Below are positions 7,715 through 15,640 of a DNA stretch of 40,348 nucleotides, piece by piece. The DNA comes from Bullifex porci (GTDB taxonomy: Bacteria; Spirochaetota; Spirochaetia; Sphaerochaetales; Sphaerochaetaceae), in assembly GCF_009695635.1 (NCBI RefSeq), contig NZ_VUNN01000021.1, forward strand, positions 1-40,348, written 5' to 3'. A program made the position numbers and the translations under genes. A model generated the notes under the pieces. It had not been told where the DNA came from and searched no databases. It saw only the letters and a program-made list of their open reading frames with translations. Position 1 is the stretch's first letter. The number at the start of each line of letters is the position of its first letter.

Positions 7715-8003
7715 GAAAACTAATTCATTGATATTTATGTTACTAGCAACACTGCTAAACCTCGTTCTACTTATTGTTTTCTTTATTTTAGGTTTTGTAA
7801 TTCTAAATTTAGTTATTAGTGCAATGCCAGAGAATGTTGCAGTAGTACAAATTGGTGTTGTCCTTGTATTTGTTTTTGCAATTGGTCTTTCATTCTTTGT
7901 CTATTCTAGAATAGTTAGCCTCTTAACTAAGAAGTTTAATCTTGAAGAAAAACTAGATCCACTATTTGTTAGAAAAGGCTCAAGAAGACCTAAGGGAGAA
8001 TAA
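7707..8003 (+). CDS. Small two-helix membrane protein downstream of lspA
   Basis: This 98-residue protein begins with TTG at 7707, overlaps lspA by 8 bp and has GGAGAGGA 6-8 nt upstream. It has two hydrophobic segments (about 9-37 and 44-66) and a basic cytoplasmic-looking tail ending GSRRPKGE. I recall Treponema genomes carrying a similar roughly 100-residue protein right after lspA, sometimes labelled 'leader peptide processing enzyme'; that name has no experimental basis known to me. The tight coupling suggests a role beside signal peptidase II, but the function is unknown. Confidence 0.75.
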   Translation: MSKKTNSLIFMLLATLLNLVLLIVFFILGFVILNLVISAMPENVAVVQIGVVLVFVFAIGLSFFVYSRIVSLLTKKFNLEEKLDPLFVRKGSRRPKGE

Positions 8004-8977
8004 TGCGTTATCCTTCCTTTGCTACCTTAGAGGATGCATCATGGTATGCATACTCTGATAGTCCGATTCAAACAAGTCCATTTTATAAGCCAGGACTCTA
8101 CGACCCTGTAGTTATACAGAGAGAGGAGTCCCCTGATAATTTATGGCACCTATTTGCAAATACTTGGGTTGGAATTGAGCACTATACTTCGCAATCTGGT
8201 TTTGATTATCGTGTACAGCACGTAGTACTTTTGAGAGGACATTCACCTTTTATATTTAAAGAGGGTGGAACCTATTATTTACTATATGAAACCCATGATA
8301 GAGATTACTTTCAGATGAAGATGAAGGGTAATAGGCTATCTATTTCAAGAATAAATATGATCTCTAGTACAGATTTAAAGCTTTGGTCTAAGCCTAAAGT
8401 ATTATTAACTGCTCTAGATGTTCCATATGCTTCAGATTTCTCAGAGCCAAGACTATCGAGACCACAGCTAGTAATGTGGGAGGGGAAATATAGATTATAC
8501 TTTGGTGCATCTCATAGAGTTTTATATGATACTAAGCAAAAGTGTACTCAATACCTTTCATTTGCAGAGAGTGATACCATAGAAGGTCCTTATGTTCCTT
8601 TACAAAAGCCTTTGATGGCTACCGATCCTGATAGTGAATATTGTAATTTAGCTCTTGGTAGTGTGAAGATAATTCCATGTGCACAGGGCTTTGCTGCTAT
8701 ACAGTGTCCATTCTTCTACGATAAGGAAGAAAAGAGAAGTCGTTCTCTTATGCTTTTATTAACTAGTGAGGATGGGATTAAATTTGAGCAGAAAAGAGTT
8801 ATCATGCCTCCTGTTAAATCGGGCTGGGCTTCAAGGTATATTACCTCCTGCGATGCTATTTATAGAGCAGAGGAGAAGGCTTGGTACTGTTACTTTAGTG
8901 CTAATGGAATTGATGAGGATTTAAAATTTATACATTTTAGAGAGTCTTTAGGACTCTTAATTGGTAATCAAAGATAA
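8003..8977 (+). CDS. Five-bladed beta-propeller glycosidase-like protein (GH43/GH32/GH130-like)
   Basis: The 324-residue protein has the repeating pattern of furanosidase-type propellers: GLYDPVVIQ, GHSPFIFKEGGTYYLLYE, MISSTDLKLWSKPKVLL, SRPQLVMWEGKYRLYFGAS, and AESDTIEGPYVPLQKPL. It has no signal peptide, so it would act in the cytoplasm. Acidic residues sit at expected blade positions (D in LYDP, E in LLYE and FSEPRLSRP), but I cannot fix the catalytic set, and substrate and activity are unknown. The start overlaps the previous stop by one base (TAATG). Its place between the lspA pair and a DHH phosphoesterase gives no clear pathway. Confidence 0.7.
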   Translation: MRYPSFATLEDASWYAYSDSPIQTSPFYKPGLYDPVVIQREESPDNLWHLFANTWVGIEHYTSQSGFDYRVQHVVLLRGHSPFIFKEGGTYYLLYETHDRDYFQMKMKGNRLSISRINMISSTDLKLWSKPKVLLTALDVPYASDFSEPRLSRPQLVMWEGKYRLYFGASHRVLYDTKQKCTQYLSFAESDTIEGPYVPLQKPLMATDPDSEYCNLALGSVKIIPCAQGFAAIQCPFFYDKEEKRSRSLMLLLTSEDGIKFEQKRVIMPPVKSGWASRYITSCDAIYRAEEKAWYCYFSANGIDEDLKFIHFRESLGLLIGNQR

Positions 8978-8978
8978 T

Positions 8979-9959
8979 ATGAATAAAGAAATAAAGGATA
9001 AGATTTTTCAAAAAATAAAGGAATCAGATAGAATTATTATAGCAAGACACTTTCGCCCTGATGGTGATGCAATAGGTTCCTCTAGAGGCTTAGAGAGAAT
9101 ATTAAAGCTTACATACCCTGAAAAAACTATTAAGCTTTGTAATAAAGATAATTCTGATTTTTTAGCGTTCTTAGGGAGTGAGGATGAGGAAATAAGTGAT
9201 GAGTTTATATCATCATCTCTTGCTATCATCCTAGATACTGCTACTTCTGAACGTCTCTCTGACCCTAGAGCATTAAATGCAAAATATGTTATTAAAATTG
9301 ACCACCATATTGAAGTAAATAAATATGGGAACCTCTCTTGGGTTGAGGATTACAGAAGCTCCTGCTCTGAGCTTATTGCTGATTTCTATAACACATATAA
9401 ATCTGAGCTTAAAATAGATAAATATGCTGCAACCTGTATTTATACTGGTATGAATACAGATAGTGGTCGCTTCTGTTTTTCATCAACTACAGGAGAGACT
9501 CTACGTCTTGCGGGCTTAATGCTAGACTATGGTGTTGATATTGAAAACCTTCAAGCTAACTTAGATTTAAGAGAGTTTAAGGTTTATAAATTCCAAGCAG
9601 ATGTATTTGAGAAAATAAAGGTCACAGATAGTGGTCTTGCATACCTATATTTAGATCAAGAGATGCAGAAAAAGTGGAATTTAACAAGAGAGGAAGCTAG
9701 TGATAGTGTTTCATTAATGTCCTCTATTAAAGGCTCTATCGCTTGGATTGCATTTATAGAAAACCCAGATAAAACTATTAGAGTTAGACTCCGTTCAAGG
9801 TTTATGACTATAAATCAAGTTGCTGAGCGCTACCATGGAGGTGGACATGATAAGGCTTCGGGTGCTACCTGCTACAGTCATGAAGAGATGGAGAGCTTGA
9901 TAAAGGATGCTTCTGAAGCTGTAAAAATATATAAAGAAACCCATAACGATTGGATCTAA
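8979..9959 (+). CDS. DHH-family phosphoesterase, NrnA-like (oligoribonuclease/pAp phosphatase)
   Basis: NrnA-type enzymes degrade nanoRNAs and dephosphorylate 3'-phosphoadenosine 5'-phosphate using Mn2+. The DHH domain motifs are in order: ARHFRPDGDAIGSSRG (about 23-38), ILDTATSERL, KIDHHIEVNKYGN and YTGMNTDSGRFCFSST. The C-terminal DHHA1 domain ends with RYHGGGHDKASGAT. The length of 326 residues is normal. I prefer the ATG at 8979, one base past the previous stop, over an upstream TTG at 8961 that lies within the preceding gene. A terminator whose stem begins in the stop codon closes the nif3-to-DHH operon. Confidence 0.9.
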   Translation: MNKEIKDKIFQKIKESDRIIIARHFRPDGDAIGSSRGLERILKLTYPEKTIKLCNKDNSDFLAFLGSEDEEISDEFISSSLAIILDTATSERLSDPRALNAKYVIKIDHHIEVNKYGNLSWVEDYRSSCSELIADFYNTYKSELKIDKYAATCIYTGMNTDSGRFCFSSTTGETLRLAGLMLDYGVDIENLQANLDLREFKVYKFQADVFEKIKVTDSGLAYLYLDQEMQKKWNLTREEASDSVSLMSSIKGSIAWIAFIENPDKTIRVRLRSRFMTINQVAERYHGGGHDKASGATCYSHEEMESLIKDASEAVKIYKETHNDWI

Positions 9960-9985
9960 AGTACGGTTAGCGCCGTACTTTTTTA
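9958..9985 (+). terminator. Terminator of the nif3-lspA-DHH operon
   Basis: AAAGTACGG (9958-9966) and CCGTACTTT (9973-9981) form a 9-bp stem with a 6-nt loop, followed by a T-run. The stem overlaps the TAA of the DHH gene. Confidence 0.88.
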
Positions 9986-10014
9986 TTGCCTTACTACCAC
10001 TATCCTAGTATGAT
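9986..10014 (+). promoter_or_regulatory. Promoter of abrB-acyltransferase operon
   Basis: TTGCCT (9986-9991), 17-bp spacer, TATGAT (10009-10014). The -35 box starts directly after the T-run of the upstream terminator. Confidence 0.65.
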
Positions 10015-10032
10015 TAGTTATACAAATCATAC
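10008..10032. promoter_or_regulatory. Palindrome over the -10 box of the abrB-like gene, candidate autoregulatory operator
   Basis: GTATGATT (10008-10015) is repeated in reverse complement as AATCATAC (10025-10032) with 9 bp between. The left arm contains the -10 box, so a dimeric repressor bound here would block transcription. That the AbrB-like protein just downstream is the repressor is inference. Confidence 0.55.
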
Positions 10033-10051
10033 TTTTTATACGGAGCTTAAT

Positions 10052-10261
10052 ATGGGATTTGAAGGAAAATATGCTTGGACTGTGACTGTAGGAGAAAAGG
10101 GGCAGATTGTAATACCAAAGCAGGCAAGAGAGGTGTTTGGAATAAAACCTGGTGATAATTTGCTTTTACTAGGTGATAAGGATAGAGGACTTGCAATTCC
10201 TCCAAAGTCATCCCTTGATGAAATAGCTAAGCTAATATTTTCAAAGGATGATGAAAAATGA
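10052..10261 (+). CDS. AbrB/SpoVT-type transcriptional regulator
   Basis: The 69-residue protein has the swapped-hairpin AbrB fold signature: WTVTVGEKGQIVIPKQAREVFGI followed by KPGDNLLLLGD and a short helix at the end. Such proteins dimerise and bind AT-rich DNA. I choose the ATG at 10052 (ACGGAG upstream); the frame runs further up from a TTG at 9986, but that stretch holds the promoter and palindrome. The stop overlaps the next gene by 4 bp (ATGA), so it is coupled to the membrane acyltransferase. Confidence 0.85.
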   Translation: MGFEGKYAWTVTVGEKGQIVIPKQAREVFGIKPGDNLLLLGDKDRGLAIPPKSSLDEIAKLIFSKDDEK

Positions 10262-11307
10262 GAAAGCACTATATTGATAATCTGAGAACCTCAATTGTCC
10301 TTTTAGTTATTATTTACCATGTTTGTTATATTTTTAATGGAGTCGGAGTATTAGGTGGAATTCCTAATTCTTTAAGTCTTCCTATCTGTGATGGCTTTGC
10401 ATCTTTAGTTTATCCCTGGTTCATGGTGCTTTTATTCATAATCGCTGGTATGAGTAGTGCATATAGCTTAGAGAAAAGAAGTACTAAGGAATTTATAGCA
10501 TCTAGAACTCAAAAGCTATTAGTGCCTTCAACCTTGGGTCTTTTTGTATTTCACTTCATTACAGGGCTTGTTAATACAAGGCTAGGAGGAGCAGAGCTTT
10601 CTAATGTTCCTCTACTAGTTAGATATTTTATATATGTGCTCTCTGGAACAGGTGTTTTATGGTTTGCTCAGCTACTTTGGTTTTTTTCTTTAATTCTCTG
10701 TTTACTTAGAAATATAAAGCTCTTTGAGAAATATAGATTAAAGGAAAAAAAGAGTATCTATTTACCTGTCATAATAATTTATCTTTCATCATTAGTTTTA
10801 AATGCACCAATTATCACAGTATATAGAGTTGGAATATATCTTGCTTCATATCTAATTGGCTACTATGTATTTTCTGATGAGAATGTGGTTGAGAGAGTTG
10901 AGAAAACTGTTTATATATCCTTAGCTATTGCATTAGCCTCAGGTGTAATTTATATATCTAGCTTTTATGGCTCTGATTACACAGCTCCAAGCTGCTTACA
11001 AAATGTGATTACTAATATATATGCATACTTTACTTCGATCTTTTTAATTGGAATATTTAAAAGATTCTTTGATAAAACCAATAGTGTTCTTAGCTATTTA
11101 TCAGCTTCATCCTTTGGGTTTTATGTTCTTCACTACACTCCAATTCTGTTAATAGGAGTTTTAGTTTCAAATAGTGGATTAAATGTTTATTTACGTTATC
11201 TTTTAACATTATTACTTGGTTCTATTTCTACTCTATTACTTTACGAAGTAATTAAGAGAATACCTTTTTATCGATATTTAGTTTTAGGAATAAGAAACAA
11301 AAGATGA
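10258..11307 (+). CDS. Membrane acyltransferase (acyltransferase 3 family, OpgC-like)
   Basis: This 349-residue polytopic protein begins RKHYIDNLRTSIVLLVIIYH, the usual first helix of acyltransferase-3 proteins with its conserved D, R and H. About ten hydrophobic segments follow, with FASLVYPWFMVLLFIIAGMS as the second and SFGFYVLHYTPILLIG near the C-terminus. These enzymes move acyl groups (acetyl, succinyl) onto sugars of glycans or peptidoglycan outside the membrane. The substrate here cannot be told. It is co-transcribed with the AbrB-like regulator. Confidence 0.85.
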   Translation: MRKHYIDNLRTSIVLLVIIYHVCYIFNGVGVLGGIPNSLSLPICDGFASLVYPWFMVLLFIIAGMSSAYSLEKRSTKEFIASRTQKLLVPSTLGLFVFHFITGLVNTRLGGAELSNVPLLVRYFIYVLSGTGVLWFAQLLWFFSLILCLLRNIKLFEKYRLKEKKSIYLPVIIIYLSSLVLNAPIITVYRVGIYLASYLIGYYVFSDENVVERVEKTVYISLAIALASGVIYISSFYGSDYTAPSCLQNVITNIYAYFTSIFLIGIFKRFFDKTNSVLSYLSASSFGFYVLHYTPILLIGVLVSNSGLNVYLRYLLTLLLGSISTLLLYEVIKRIPFYRYLVLGIRNKR

Positions 11308-11342
11308 AGAGGTTTTTGCAAAATAGTAATGTGTTTTATTGT

Positions 11343-11371
11343 TTTACATAACTTGCTAGTAAAACTATAAT
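11343..11371 (+). promoter_or_regulatory. Promoter of the aminotransferase gene
   Basis: TTTACA (11343-11348), 17-bp spacer, consensus TATAAT (11366-11371). The leader would be about 45 nt and ends with AGGGGG 6-8 nt before the ATG. Confidence 0.75.
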
Positions 11372-11423
11372 CTAGAAAAAATATCTCCTATGATGGTATA
11401 TTTTCCACAATAGGGGGTATTTT

Positions 11424-12587
11424 ATGAAAAATCTTTCAGATAGAAGTAGTTATTTTACTGATTCAGTAATAAGACGTATGACCCGAATTTCAATAGAGCA
11501 TGGCTCTATAAATTTATCACAGGGATATCCAGACTTTAATCCACCACAGGAGATTTTAACTAGACTTAAAGAGGTAGCTGATGAGGATTACCATCAATAT
11601 TCAATTACCTGTGGTGCTGTTAATACAAGAAAAGCGTTAAGTGATAAGATGCTTCACTTTTCAGGAGTTTATTATGATCCTAGTAGTGAAGTTACAGTTA
11701 CCTGTGGCTCTACTGAAGCTATGATGGCTTCAATGATGAGTGTAACAGACCCTGGTGATAAGGTTGTAATATTCTCTCCTTTTTATGAAAACTATGGTGC
11801 TGATACTATTTTGTGTGGAGCAACTCCAATTTATGTTCCTTTAGTACCTCCTACCTTTAATTTTGATGCAAATGTTCTTGAAGAGGCTTTTAAGCAAGGT
11901 CCTAAGGCATTAATACTATGTAATCCATCAAATCCATGTGGAAAGGTATTTTCAAAGGAGGAGCTAGAGACTATAGCCTTCTTAGCTAAAAAGTATGATG
12001 TATATGTTATTACAGATGAAGTTTATGAGCACATAATATATGCGCCACATAAGCACACATATTTATCTTCCTTACCAGGAATGAGAGAAAGAACTATTTG
12101 CTGCTCATCTCTTTCTAAGACCTATTCAATTACAGGGTGGAGACTTGGATATACAATGGCACCTGTTGAGATATCAGACCACATTAGAAAGGTTCATGAC
12201 TTTTTAACAGTTGGTGCTGCTGCTCCATTGCAGGAGACTATAATTACAGCACTACGTTTCCCGGATAGCTACTATGAAGTTTTGCAAAATGAGTATACGA
12301 GGAAGAAGAATCTATTCTTATCTGGACTTGATAACCTTGGCTTAAAGCATAATGACCCTAAGGGTGCATACTATGTTTTAATGGATATTTCTGAATTTGG
12401 TTATGATAATGACTCAGATTTTGCTTATGATATGTCTAAAAAGGTTGGTGTAGCCGCTGTACCTGGTTCTTCATTCTTTAGGGAAGATGAAAATAGATAT
12501 GTTCGTTTCCACTTTGCAAAGAAGGATGAAACCTTAATAAAAGCACTTGATAGAATGAGCTCTATTAAAAGACTATTAGCTAAATAA
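11424..12587 (+). CDS. PLP-dependent class I/II aminotransferase
   Basis: This is a fold-type I aminotransferase of 387 residues. Visible motifs are INLSQGYPDF near the N-terminus, NPSNPCGK (about 167-174), VYVITDEVYEHIIY with the PLP-nitrogen aspartate (D198), and SSLSKTYSITGWRLGY with the Schiff-base lysine K232. The C-terminus has VRFHFAKKDE, the arginine that binds the substrate carboxylate. It belongs to the aspartate/aromatic/methionine aminotransferase group; the amino acid used cannot be read from the sequence. It has its own promoter and terminator, so it is monocistronic. Confidence 0.9.
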   Translation: MKNLSDRSSYFTDSVIRRMTRISIEHGSINLSQGYPDFNPPQEILTRLKEVADEDYHQYSITCGAVNTRKALSDKMLHFSGVYYDPSSEVTVTCGSTEAMMASMMSVTDPGDKVVIFSPFYENYGADTILCGATPIYVPLVPPTFNFDANVLEEAFKQGPKALILCNPSNPCGKVFSKEELETIAFLAKKYDVYVITDEVYEHIIYAPHKHTYLSSLPGMRERTICCSSLSKTYSITGWRLGYTMAPVEISDHIRKVHDFLTVGAAAPLQETIITALRFPDSYYEVLQNEYTRKKNLFLSGLDNLGLKHNDPKGAYYVLMDISEFGYDNDSDFAYDMSKKVGVAAVPGSSFFREDENRYVRFHFAKKDETLIKALDRMSSIKRLLAK

Positions 12588-12592
12588 TTATT

Positions 12593-12628
12593 AATAGATA
12601 CACGGGATGCTGTGTATCTATTTTTATA
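12593..12628 (+). terminator. Terminator of the aminotransferase gene
   Basis: Perfect 11-bp stem (12593-12603 and 12612-12622, AATAGATACAC/GTGTATCTATT), 8-nt loop, then TTTTAT. Confidence 0.9.
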
Positions 12629-12689
12629 TTTTAGCCTTGAGTCAAGATTATCAATAACGGCTTTCAGAGTTTATACATTTATAATAAAA

Positions 12690-12800
12690 GCAATAGACAA
12701 ATACTATTTCATTTGTTATCCTCACCTTCGTCTAATCGAAACCATGGCAGTATTGCAGGTGGCGTAGGGGAGTAATTACTCTTGACTATTCTATTTCGAG
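12690..12800 (+). promoter_or_regulatory. Candidate structured leader of yhhQ (possible riboswitch, class not recognised)
   Basis: About 180 bp lie between the preceding terminator and yhhQ. They contain ACAAAT/ATTTGT around an 8-nt loop, CACCT and AGGTG enclosing two small hairpins (TCG/CGA and GCA/TGC), and then the palindrome GAGTAATTACTC. This resembles a multi-branch leader RNA. Because the gene is a queuosine-precursor transporter, a preQ1 or related sensor would make sense, but I could not match the preQ1-I or preQ1-II consensus. Confidence 0.35.
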
Positions 12801-12809
12801 GTTAACAAT

Positions 12810-13502
12810 ATGTTAAATGAAATGTGGTGGGTACTAATGCTAGTACTCAACTTTGTCGCGATTTTATTTGCTTATCGCGTTTGGGGAAAGCTCGGGCTTT
12901 TCATCTGGATTCCAATCTCTGTTATTGTTGCAAACATCCAAGTCACTAAGAATGTCAATTTATTTGGTCTAGAAGCTACTTTAGGTAACATAGTTTACTC
13001 TACAAGCTTTTTAGCTACCGATATTCTTTCTGAAATGTACGGTCCTAAAGATAGTAAAAAGGCTGTAACAATTGGATTTTTCTCTGTAATCGTTATGACT
13101 ATAATGATGCAGCTTGCAATTCAGTTTAATCCAGCTCCTTCAGATTTCGTTCAAGAATCAATGGAAACTATCTTTGGCTTTATGCCACGTATTGCATTTG
13201 GTAGTATCATTGCATATGTAATAAGTAACTTCCATGATATTTGGGCATTTGAGCTTTGGAAGAAGCTTAAACCAGGTAAAAAGACACTTTGGATGAGAAA
13301 CTGCTTCTCTACAATGGTCAGTCAGCTACTTGATTCTCTTATCTTTACATTCATCGCATTCTTTGGCGTTTATGAGATGAGTGTTTGGTGGCAAATTGTT
13401 TTAACAACATATCTTTTAAAGTTTATTGTAGCTGTTTGTGACACTCCATTTATGTATATTGCAAGAAAATGGTTCGATAATAATAAGATTTGTGAAGGTT
13501 AA
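12810..13502 (+). CDS. YhhQ-family queuosine precursor transporter
   Basis: The 230-residue integral membrane protein has about six hydrophobic segments and the family hallmarks: VANIQVTKNVNLFGLEATLG, then FLATDILSEMYGPKDSKKAV, then SQLLDSLIFTFIAFFG and KFIVAVCDTPFMYIARKWF. YhhQ (QPTR) proteins import queuosine precursors (preQ0, preQ1 or queuine) for the tRNA wobble modification. No queuosine biosynthesis gene is in the window. A weak GAGGTTAAC precedes the ATG. The long leader upstream may be regulatory. Confidence 0.9.
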   Translation: MLNEMWWVLMLVLNFVAILFAYRVWGKLGLFIWIPISVIVANIQVTKNVNLFGLEATLGNIVYSTSFLATDILSEMYGPKDSKKAVTIGFFSVIVMTIMMQLAIQFNPAPSDFVQESMETIFGFMPRIAFGSIIAYVISNFHDIWAFELWKKLKPGKKTLWMRNCFSTMVSQLLDSLIFTFIAFFGVYEMSVWWQIVLTTYLLKFIVAVCDTPFMYIARKWFDNNKICEG

Positions 13503-13508
13503 TAATTA

Positions 13509-13537
13509 TTGATTAATTTTACGTATGTACATATAAT
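13509..13537 (+). promoter_or_regulatory. Promoter of cstA
   Basis: TTGATT (13509-13514), 17 bp, consensus TATAAT (13532-13537). The leader of about 60 nt contains a small hairpin (13558-13579) followed by TATTTTT. Confidence 0.7.
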
Positions 13538-13557
13538 GTCAAAAAACTAAAAATCTG

Positions 13558-13583
13558 ATACAGCCGTTTAAGGCTATATTTTT
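13558..13583 (+). promoter_or_regulatory. Leader hairpin with T-run before cstA, possible attenuator
   Basis: AGCC (13562-13565) pairs with GGCT (13572-13575), extended by three A/T pairs across one mismatch, and is followed by TTTTT. It lies after the predicted transcription start of cstA. It may be a weak terminator for yhhQ or an attenuator; the stem is short. Confidence 0.35.
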
Positions 13584-13606
13584 AACCTTTTCGGGAGGGT
13601 ATGACA

Positions 13607-15286
13607 ATGAGTGGTATAGTCATCATGATCATCGCCATCGTTGTATTAGTAGCCGGTTATATTTTCTATGGTAAGTGGCTTGCTAAGAAATGGGGTGTTG
13701 ATCCACAGAAAAAGACTCCTGCATATGAATTGCAAGATGGAGTCGATTATGTTCCTACAGATAAGCAGGTAGTATTTGGTCACCAGTTTGCTTCTATTGC
13801 AGGTGCAGGCCCAATTAACGGACCAATCCAGGCTGCAGTATTTGGTTGGGTACCAGTTCTTCTTTGGTGTCTTATCGGTGGTATCTTTATTGGTGCCGTT
13901 CAGGACTTCTCATCAATGTATGCATCAGTAAGAAATAAGGGTCGTTCTATTGGTGTTATTATTGAGCTCTATGTTGGTAAGGTTGGTAAGAGACTATTCT
14001 TACTCTTCGTTTACCTCTTCTCAATGCTTGTTATCGCAGCTTTCGCAGATATCGTTGCTAAGAGCTTTGGCGTAAATGCAGGTGCAGATGCTACAACACA
14101 GATTGCTAACTCACAGGTTGCTACAGTATCAACACTCTTTATCGTAGCAGCAGTTGGATTTGGTATCTTCCTCAAGAATGCAAAGCCTAATACAACAGTA
14201 AATACAATTGTATCTATCGTACTTCTTATCCTTTGTATTGCTATTGGTTACCTCTGCCCATTCTTAAAGATGAGCACAAATGTATGGCTTTATCTTGTAT
14301 TCTTATACATCTTAATTGCATCAGTTACTCCAGTACAGTACCTCTTACAGCCAAGAGACTACCTCAACAGCTACCTCTTAGTTGCAATGATTGTAGCAGC
14401 TGTTCTTGGTATCTTCGTATCTAACCCTAAGATGAACCTTCCTGCATTCACAGGATTTGTTGCTTCAAGTGGTGCAATGTTCCCAATTCTCTTCGTAACA
14501 GTAGCTTGTGGTGCTGTATCAGGCTTCCATAGCTTAGTATCTTCAGAGACAGCTTCTAAGCAGGTTAAGAACGAGAACGATATGCTCCCAATCTCATATG
14601 GTGCAATGCTTGTTGAAGTACTCCTTGCAGTTATCGCAATCATCGCTGCAGGTGCTGTTGCTGATAAGCTCACAGGTGCTCTTCCTGCAGGTACTCCTCA
14701 GCAGATCTTCTCAACTGCTGTAGCATCATTCCTCGCAGGTATTGGTATTCCTCACCAGCTCAGCTTCACACTCATTTCACTTGCTGTATCAGCATTCGCT
14801 CTTACATCTCTTGACTCTGTAGCTCGTGTTGGTCGTCTCTCATGGCAGGAGCTCTTCCTCGATGATGACGAAGATGAAGCTAACATGGCTTCTTGGAAGA
14901 AGATCATCACAAATAAGTGGGTTGCAACTATTATCGTATTAATTCCTTCTTACCTCCTTGGACAGGTAGGTTATGCTGAAATTTGGGCTCTCTTTGGTTC
15001 TGCTAACCAGCTTCTTTCTGTACTTGCACTTGCAGCTGTAGCAGTATTCTTAAAGAAGACAAAGAAGGACAACAAGATGATGTTCATCCCAATGTTCTTC
15101 ATGCTCGCAGTTACAGTTGTAGCTCTTATCCAGCTCGCATTTAACAACATCAAGACATTTGGTAACGCAAAGATTTCTGTAATGGGCCAGAGCCTCCAGA
15201 TTCTCTTCGCAGTACTCCTCCTTGCTCTTGCTATTATCGTAGTTGTTAACTGCTGTAAGAAGCTCTTTGGTAAAGATGAAGAGTAA
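13607..15286 (+). CDS. cstA: CstA-family carbon starvation protein, peptide/pyruvate transporter
   Basis: CstA proteins are polytopic inner-membrane symporters that take up pyruvate or peptides when preferred carbon runs out. The 559-residue protein has about 14 hydrophobic segments and the family's N-terminal blocks: VPTDKQVVFGHQFASIAGAG, GPIQAAVFGWVPVLLW and QDFSSMYASVRNKGRSIG. FHSLVSSETASKQV is in the middle and ALTSLDSVARVGRLSWQEL later. I prefer ATG 13607 to 13601 because GGGAGG is only 2 nt from the first and 8 nt from the second. Codon use (many CTC leucines, GTT/GTA valines) differs from its neighbours and matches groEL, as expected for high expression. Confidence 0.93.
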   Translation: MSGIVIMIIAIVVLVAGYIFYGKWLAKKWGVDPQKKTPAYELQDGVDYVPTDKQVVFGHQFASIAGAGPINGPIQAAVFGWVPVLLWCLIGGIFIGAVQDFSSMYASVRNKGRSIGVIIELYVGKVGKRLFLLFVYLFSMLVIAAFADIVAKSFGVNAGADATTQIANSQVATVSTLFIVAAVGFGIFLKNAKPNTTVNTIVSIVLLILCIAIGYLCPFLKMSTNVWLYLVFLYILIASVTPVQYLLQPRDYLNSYLLVAMIVAAVLGIFVSNPKMNLPAFTGFVASSGAMFPILFVTVACGAVSGFHSLVSSETASKQVKNENDMLPISYGAMLVEVLLAVIAIIAAGAVADKLTGALPAGTPQQIFSTAVASFLAGIGIPHQLSFTLISLAVSAFALTSLDSVARVGRLSWQELFLDDDEDEANMASWKKIITNKWVATIIVLIPSYLLGQVGYAEIWALFGSANQLLSVLALAAVAVFLKKTKKDNKMMFIPMFFMLAVTVVALIQLAFNNIKTFGNAKISVMGQSLQILFAVLLLALAIIVVVNCCKKLFGKDEE

Positions 15287-15310
15287 TTAGCTAAAAGCTA
15301 ATGTATAAAG

Positions 15311-15339
15311 CCATCAAGTATTTTCCTTGATGGTTTTTT
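15311..15339 (+). terminator. Terminator of cstA
   Basis: CCATCAAG (15311-15318) and CTTGATGG (15326-15333) form an 8-bp perfect stem, followed by six T. The T-run touches the stop codon of the AraC remnant on the other strand. Confidence 0.9.
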
Positions 15340-15640
15340 AATGCCTTTCTCTATATTCTGAAGGTGTTAGACCGACCTCCTGTTTAAATAGCTTTGAGAA
15401 GTGGCTAATATATGAGTACCCAAGCTTATACGATATTTCAAAAATAGTTAAATTAGTCGTTGAAAGAAGTCGCTTCACATAATCAGTTCTAATTTCCTTC
15501 ATATAGCTAACAACACTTCTATTTAAATATCTTTTAAATGCGTTAATTAATACAGGCGCAGAATATCCTGATAGATTATAAATATCATTAGCACTTAGTG
15601 TAATATACTCAGGAGAGTGTAGCCTACTGTACCTTGGTCT
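15338..15640 (-). pseudogene. AraC-family regulator remnant, C-terminal HTH domain only
   Basis: Read on the minus strand and ending at a TAA (15338-15340), the sequence encodes about 100 residues of an AraC double-HTH domain. Motifs include LSANDIYNLSGYSAPVLINA, then KEIRTDYVKRLL and the signature GYSYISHFSKLFKQEVGLTP, then SEYRERH. The frame stays open to about 15690 but has no plausible start or Shine-Dalgarno, and the ligand-binding N-terminal half is missing. The homology fades near 15640, where the opposite-strand mannosidase remnant begins. It is therefore a truncated gene, probably cut by the same deletion that beheaded the mannosidase. AraC regulators commonly sit divergently from glycosidase genes, which fits the ancestral layout. 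Confidence 0.82.

Noticed and set aside
12720-12800. TPP riboswitch suggested by GGCGTAGGGGAG
   Set aside because: The 5' half of the TPP consensus (GGGGTGCC and CTGAGA) is missing and the gene is not a thiamine gene.
12690-12810. preQ1-I or preQ1-II riboswitch
   Set aside because: Neither consensus could be traced; kept only as an unclassified structured leader.
14371-14673. Open frames on the strand opposite cstA, and similar ones opposite pspA, gdhA, groEL and the ABC genes
   Set aside because: They are shadows of strongly supported genes, with no Shine-Dalgarno and no recognisable domains.
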